Assembly (NCBI RefSeq): GCF_002302635.1
Contig: NZ_CP022387.1
Location: forward strand, 2,232,001 to 2,296,000
Direction of reading: 5' to 3'
Length of the DNA: 64,000 nt
Origin: Capnocytophaga stomatis
GTDB lineage: Bacteria > Bacteroidota > Bacteroidia > Flavobacteriales > Flavobacteriaceae
Shown: positions 60,030-64,000 of the stretch, piece after piece
Numbering within the stretch: position 1 is the first letter of the stretch
Layout: each line of letters starts with the position of its first letter
The notes under the pieces: model-generated
Database searches by the model: none
What the model was told of the DNA's origin: nothing
The model's input: only the letters and a program-made list of their open reading frames with translations
Program-made: the position numbers and the translations under genes

Positions 60030-60506
60030 TTACAAAAGACTTCCGTCAAATAAAAAAGGTAGAAGGTCTTTGATGGATTCGGTTTTGATAATTTTTCCCG
60101 AAGCTCCCATAAAATAAATGCTAATGGGTTGTTTCTGACGGATTTCATACTCAGAAAGCGACTGTCGGCAAGCACCACAAGGAGAAACAGGATGTTGCGT
60201 AGGTTCTTTAGCCGTTCCCGTGAGAGCTATCGCTTCAATGGTTTCTTCCGGAAATCGGGCAGAAGCCTGATATACAGCCACACGCTCAGCACATAACCCC
60301 GAAGGATAAGCAGCATTTTCCTGATTGGAACCAATGCAAATCTCTCCATTTTTTAAAAGAACAGCAGCACCCACTTTAAAACCCGAATATGCCGCATAGG
60401 CGTTTTCCCTCGCTTTGATGGCTTCCTTCATCAAATTTTTTGCAGATTCGGGGAGCTCGTCAAAGTTATTAAAAATGGTGTACTTTATGGTCAAAAAATG
60501 TTCCAT
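60030..60506 (-). CDS. cdd: Cytidine deaminase
   Basis: 158 residues. Zinc and catalytic motifs are present: GLCAERVAVYQ (Cys ligand and Glu) and SPCGACRQSLSEY with two further Cys ligands. YAAYSGFKVGAAVLLKNGEI is the usual nucleoside pocket. It deaminates cytidine and deoxycytidine to the uridine forms in pyrimidine salvage. It converges on the FadN-like gene and is divergent from cutC, with about 170 bases between the two starts. Confidence 0.93.
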   Translation of the reverse strand: MEHFLTIKYTIFNNFDELPESAKNLMKEAIKARENAYAAYSGFKVGAAVLLKNGEICIGSNQENAAYPSGLCAERVAVYQASARFPEETIEAIALTGTAKEPTQHPVSPCGACRQSLSEYEIRQKQPISIYFMGASGKIIKTESIKDLLPFLFDGSLL

Positions 60507-60676
60507 TTTGTTAAAAGAATATTAAGTTTCATTCTTGTCGCAACAAATATAAGAAAATAATCATTAAAAAGGCGTATTTTTGTGCCGTTAAATTAAAAAA
60601 AGAGATTGAAATTTTGAAAATATCAATCAAATTTGAAAATAATACATTTTTATTAACCACATAAAATTTTTAGATT

Positions 60677-61402
60677 ATGGTATTTGAAATATGTGCAAGT
60701 TCTTTTGAATCAGCAAGAAACGCTCAGATGGCAGGTGCGAATCGCATTGAATTGTGTAGCGAATTAGGAGTAGGAGGAGTTACTCCAAGTTATGGGCTTA
60801 TCAAGAAAGTTATGGATGAGCTTTCTATTGAAAATTGTGTGCTAATTCGTCCACGAAGCGGAGATTTTACATATACTGATGAGGAATTTGATGTGATGCT
60901 TCGTGATATTGTTCTTTGTAAAGAATTAGGTTGTAAAGGCGTGGTTACGGGCGTTTTAAACTCGGATAATACCATTGATGAAGAGCGTACAAAACGGCTT
61001 ATGGAGGCTTCAGGAACGATGGATTTCATTTACCACAGAGCCTTTGATTGCGTTCCGAACCCAACTGAAGCGATTAAAATATTGAAAAAACTTGGAGTGA
61101 AACGTATTTTGACCTCTGGCGGGAAAAAATCGGCAGTAGAGGGATTACCTTTGTTAAAGGAATTAAATACCCTTGCTGAAGGAAAAATCACAATTATGCC
61201 GGGCGGAGGGATTAATCCGCAAACAATTTTGAAAATCAAAGAAGCTGGATTTAATGAAGTGCATTTTTCTGGAACGATTTTTGAGAAATCAGAAAGTCAG
61301 TTGCCTTTTTCTTTCAACACGGCAAGTTTCTTAGATGAATCGGTACGTCCAATTTCAGGAATAGAACAAATTAAACTGATAATCAATGCTATGAATAGCT
61401 AA
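60677..61402 (+). CDS. cutC: CutC family copper-homeostasis protein
   Basis: 241 residues, TIM-barrel CutC family: FEICASSFESARNAQMAGAN, RIELCSELGVGGVTPSYGLI, VLIRPRSGDFTYTDEEFDVM, VTGVLNSDNTIDEE, FHRAFD-like IYHRAFDCV, LTSGGKKSAVEG and MPGGGINPQTI. The name comes from copper tolerance in E. coli, but direct copper binding is disputed and the enzymatic role is unknown. It is followed 39 bases on by a phosphoesterase. Confidence 0.93.
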   Translation: MVFEICASSFESARNAQMAGANRIELCSELGVGGVTPSYGLIKKVMDELSIENCVLIRPRSGDFTYTDEEFDVMLRDIVLCKELGCKGVVTGVLNSDNTIDEERTKRLMEASGTMDFIYHRAFDCVPNPTEAIKILKKLGVKRILTSGGKKSAVEGLPLLKELNTLAEGKITIMPGGGINPQTILKIKEAGFNEVHFSGTIFEKSESQLPFSFNTASFLDESVRPISGIEQIKLIINAMNS

Positions 61403-61441
61403 AAATAATTTCTAATCCTTAAAAGTCAATCACTTAGTAAA

Positions 61442-62662
61442 ATGATTTATTTAATTTTATTATCGTTTGTAGCGGTTTATTTTTTACTCACGCTTTATTC
61501 AAATCAAGTTTTGAAAACGCTAAATATCTCTAAAATAGGGAGATATGTTTTTTGGGCGATTTCAATTTTGGTTGTTGTAAACGTGATGCTACAATGGTTC
61601 CTCCGTACCAAAGCAGTTTGGACGGTTTTTCAACAGTATTCGGTAGGAGCTTTGGTAACTTGGCTTATCATTTTGGTTGTGCTTTCTTCTGTTTTATTTT
61701 TGGAGGACATTCAGCGGTTTGTTAGGTCTTTATTCAGGAAGAAAACAACTGAAAATCAGAATTTTCCTTCAAGAAGAAAATTTGTGAGTTTGCTGGCTTT
61801 GGGGATAGCTTCTGTTCCGTTTATGTCTGTGATTTACGGAGTTACAAGAGGAAAATATGATTATAAAGTTTGGAAATATACACTTTACTATGACGATTTA
61901 CCGGAAGCGTTTGACGGATATACCATAACGCAAATATCTGATATTCACGCAGGAAGTTTTGACAACAGAGCCAAAATTCAATACGGAATTGATTTGATTA
62001 ATCAGCAAAAGAGCGATGTTATTATGATAACAGGCGACATTGTGAATAATTTGGCAAGCGAATTACTTCCTTGGAAAGATATTCTTAAGCAACTAAAAGC
62101 TAAAGACGGAGTGTTTTCGGTTTTAGGAAATCACGATTACGGCGATTATTCTGCTTGGGAATCTCCTGAAGCAAAAGCAGAAAACCTTGAAAATCTGAAA
62201 GATATACAGCGAGAAATGGGCTTTGATTTGATTTTGAATGACCATCGCTATATAGAAAAAAATGGGCAAAGAATTGCAATTGTAGGGGTTGAAAATTGGG
62301 GATACGGACGATTTTCAAAATACGGAGATTTGGAAAAAGCAATGCAAAATGTTGCCGATGAGGATTTTAAAATTCTTTTAAGTCACGACCCAACACATTG
62401 GGAATATGAGGTTTTACCGAAAAACAAAAATATTCAACTAACACTTAGCGGGCATACGCACGGAATGCAGTTAGGTATTGAAATAGAGGGTTTTATCAAA
62501 TGGAGTCCGTCGGAATGGAAGTACAAATACTGGGGAGGAATGTACGATGAAGGAGGTAAAAAGCTGAATGTCAATCGTGGATTTGGCTATCACGCTTTCC
62601 CCGGAAGAGTTGGAATTTGGCCGGAAATTACTGTGATAGAATTACGAAAAAAGAAAAGTTAA
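61442..62662 (+). CDS. Membrane-anchored metallophosphoesterase
   Basis: 406 residues. Four N-terminal hydrophobic segments (up to about residue 140) precede a calcineurin-like catalytic domain: ISDIHAG (first metal), GDIVNN, LGNHDYGDY, LLSHDPTHW and LSGHTHGMQ make up the complete two-metal set. It resembles YaeI/YkuE-type phosphodiesterases that act on phospholipid headgroups or peptidoglycan lipids; the substrate here is unknown. The catalytic part is likely outside the inner membrane. It probably shares a transcript with cutC. Confidence 0.9.
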   Translation: MIYLILLSFVAVYFLLTLYSNQVLKTLNISKIGRYVFWAISILVVVNVMLQWFLRTKAVWTVFQQYSVGALVTWLIILVVLSSVLFLEDIQRFVRSLFRKKTTENQNFPSRRKFVSLLALGIASVPFMSVIYGVTRGKYDYKVWKYTLYYDDLPEAFDGYTITQISDIHAGSFDNRAKIQYGIDLINQQKSDVIMITGDIVNNLASELLPWKDILKQLKAKDGVFSVLGNHDYGDYSAWESPEAKAENLENLKDIQREMGFDLILNDHRYIEKNGQRIAIVGVENWGYGRFSKYGDLEKAMQNVADEDFKILLSHDPTHWEYEVLPKNKNIQLTLSGHTHGMQLGIEIEGFIKWSPSEWKYKYWGGMYDEGGKKLNVNRGFGYHAFPGRVGIWPEITVIELRKKKS

Positions 62663-62668
62663 TAAAAA

Positions 62669-62709
62669 AGTAGAGATTTGAAAATTATTCAAAGTTTCAA
62701 ATCTCTACT
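62669..62709 (-). terminator. Intrinsic terminator of the dapA operon
   Basis: Perfect 15-base arms AGTAGAGATTTGAAA (62669-62683) and its complement (62695-62709); on the minus strand a T-run follows. It could also slow the converging gene. Confidence 0.9.
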
Positions 62710-62728
62710 AAAAATTTATTTGAAATTC

Positions 62729-63613
62729 TTATAATTTACTGATAATTTGTATGTCTGCTTTAATTTCAGCTTTTAAAGCATTGGAAGCTTCTGCTAAAGG
62801 TAAGCGAACATATGAGTTGCATAATCCTTTTTCTGCAAGTATAGCTTTGATTCCTACAGGGTTACCTTCTTTGAAAGCCAAGTGTGTTTGTTTCATCAGC
62901 TGATAATGAATGGCTCTGGCTTTTTCTACTTCGCCTTTTAATCCAAGTCTTACCATTTCGGAAAATTCCTTCGGAAAGGCAATTCCTATTACGGAAATCA
63001 CTCCCGAACCGCCCATAAATACGGAAGGAAGCGTAGAAAAATCATCTCCTGAAATGAAGAGAAAATCTTCAGGTTTATCCTTTATTATTGCCATATTCAA
63101 AGATAAATCACCAGAAGCCTCTTTTACAGCGATTATATTTTCGAAGTTTTTGGCCAAACGATTTACCGTATCGGCACTCATTGAAACTCCCGTGCGTCCC
63201 GGTACATTGTACAAAATGACAGGAAGTGGAGAATTTTTTGCAATTTCGGAAAAATGCGCATATAGCCCATTTTGTGAAGGCTTGTTATAATATGGTGTAA
63301 CTGACAGAATCGCAGTGAATTCGGATAAATCAAAACTGTTTATTTCATCAATAACTGCTTGAGTATTGTTTCCGCCAATCCCGATAACCAAAGGTAAGCG
63401 TTTGTTATTGGCTTCGATAACGGTTTGGCAGACCAATTTTTTCTCGTCCTTAGTCAGAGTAGGAACCTCGCTTGTAGTTCCCAAAACTACAAGATATTCC
63501 ACTCCGCCATCAATTACATAGTTTACTATCTTGGTTAAAGCCTCTGTATCTACTTTATTATCAGATGTAAATGGAGTTATTAATGCAACTCCTGCTCCTT
63601 TTAGTTGTTCCAT
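62729..63613 (-). CDS. dapA: 4-hydroxy-tetrahydrodipicolinate synthase
   Basis: 294 residues, full length TIM barrel. Motifs: GVALITPFTSDNKVDTEAL, VLGTTSEVPTLTKDEK, LSVTPYYNKPSQNGLYAHF, ILYNVPGRTGVSM with the conserved Tyr, and IIAVKEASGDL with the Schiff-base Lys. It condenses pyruvate with aspartate semialdehyde, the first dedicated step to diaminopimelate and lysine. It is 13 bases after the DUF6913-like gene and the last gene of its operon. Confidence 0.96.
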   Translation of the reverse strand: MEQLKGAGVALITPFTSDNKVDTEALTKIVNYVIDGGVEYLVVLGTTSEVPTLTKDEKKLVCQTVIEANNKRLPLVIGIGGNNTQAVIDEINSFDLSEFTAILSVTPYYNKPSQNGLYAHFSEIAKNSPLPVILYNVPGRTGVSMSADTVNRLAKNFENIIAVKEASGDLSLNMAIIKDKPEDFLFISGDDFSTLPSVFMGGSGVISVIGIAFPKEFSEMVRLGLKGEVEKARAIHYQLMKQTHLAFKEGNPVGIKAILAEKGLCNSYVRLPLAEASNALKAEIKADIQIISKL

Positions 63614-63626
63614 AATGATATTATTT

Positions 63627-64000
63627 TTATTTCAGCATTGTTGATAGTACCTTTTTAACTTCGGTGGTGAAAACGGCTTCATCTTCCAGTTTGCAGTTGA
63701 TAATCACATCGTTATATTCATCATCAATTCCTTCAAAGCCAATTCGTAATTTAGCTTTTATGGAAGAAGAAAGCAATAATAAAGGTAGTTTCGGACTTTT
63801 AAAATAATTGATTAAAATATCGTACTCTTGTTCCGAAAGCCTGTCGGCGTGATAGTTACGAATTTTTCCCTGCCAATTAATCTCTTTATCTATCAAAAAA
63901 GGCACTCCGTTTGTATGAGTCTCTTCCGATTTTTGTTTGTATCCTAAAAAAATGTAATTTTCAGGACGCAAATTGTAATATTTTACCAATTCCAAAAGAG
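63627..64000 (-). CDS. Partial DUF6913-like protein
   Basis: The minus-strand frame is open to the right edge, so the N-terminus lies beyond the window; 124 codons are visible including the stop. The segment LVKYYNLRPENYIFLGYKQK and INWQGKIRNYHADRLSEQEY resembles DUF6913 proteins found next to dapA in Flavobacteriia. A central hydrophobic strand (LPLLLLSSSIKAKLRIGFEG) follows. Function unknown. A TTG at 63993-63995 is an artefact as a start. Likely co-transcribed with dapA. Confidence 0.7.
   Translation of the reverse strand, partial: LLELVKYYNLRPENYIFLGYKQKSEETHTNGVPFLIDKEINWQGKIRNYHADRLSEQEYDILINYFKSPKLPLLLLSSSIKAKLRIGFEGIDDEYNDVIINCKLEDEAVFTTEVKKVLSTMLK

Overview
The window looks like a chromosome segment of a low-GC member of the Flavobacteriaceae, most likely Capnocytophaga. 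The evidence is promoters of the Bacteroidota form TAnnTTTG, a SusC/SusD-type polysaccharide utilisation locus (PUL), a hybrid two-component regulator, an IntDOT-like tyrosine recombinase, a histone-like HU relative of the Bacteroidota type, and the block rsfS-ftsH-LUD-cdsA-dapF. The genus is an inference; the phylum is secure. I saw no rRNA, tRNA or CRISPR array.

Layout. 1-3.6 kb: exported proteins, a Crp-like regulator, an HxlR regulator with a GNAT enzyme, and a receiver-like protein. 3.9-8.5 kb: a pirin gene, then a very AT-rich three-gene defence locus. It consists of a nuclease-bearing protein, a small middle protein and a DUF3732-type SMC-like ATPase, which fits the predicted ABC-three-component (ABC-3C) systems. 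8.5-29.4 kb: an accessory zone of short, often duplicated or broken genes: CDF transporter, class III Fic protein, an IS5-family element, broken TetR and DinB genes, and two 1.1-kb direct repeats around a metal-handling island. The island holds two HMA-like CDF transporters, a TonB receptor, a Cys-rich protein and a DHFR-like cassette. Further on are TetR, CPBP protease, alpha/beta hydrolase, an HU-like gene followed by a four-unit 22-bp array, an ABC exporter, AraC, VOC, Crp, SnoaL-like and TfoX-like genes. 30.2-43.7 kb: a compact fructan PUL (fructokinase, MFS permease, GH32, SusD, SusC) facing its own hybrid two-component sensor, with a second IS copy between regulator and susC. 43.7-50.2 kb: a TAC/GTA-rich noncoding stretch, a DUF234 ATPase, an orphan integrase and two lipoprotein genes. 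50.4-64 kb: ordinary core genes (rsfS, ftsH, LUD, cdsA, dapF, GNAT), two Aer-like PAS proteins, a FadN-like beta-oxidation protein, cdd, cutC, a phosphoesterase and dapA.

How it works together. The PUL would bind fructan at the outer membrane (SusCD), cut it with the lipoprotein GH32, import fructose by the MFS carrier and phosphorylate it with the PfkB kinase, with fructose sensed by the periplasmic domain of the hybrid regulator. The ABC-3C locus is likely anti-phage or anti-plasmid. The accessory zone shows a recurring pattern: passenger genes are bracketed by a second, often diverged copy of the neighbouring gene's end. This is seen for Fic, the alpha/beta hydrolase, the Crp/SnoaL/TfoX block and the metal island. 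I think this pattern, the attC-like cassette around the DHFR-like gene, the hairpin-ended dispersed repeat with compensatory stem changes, and the 22-bp array are the least explained structures here.
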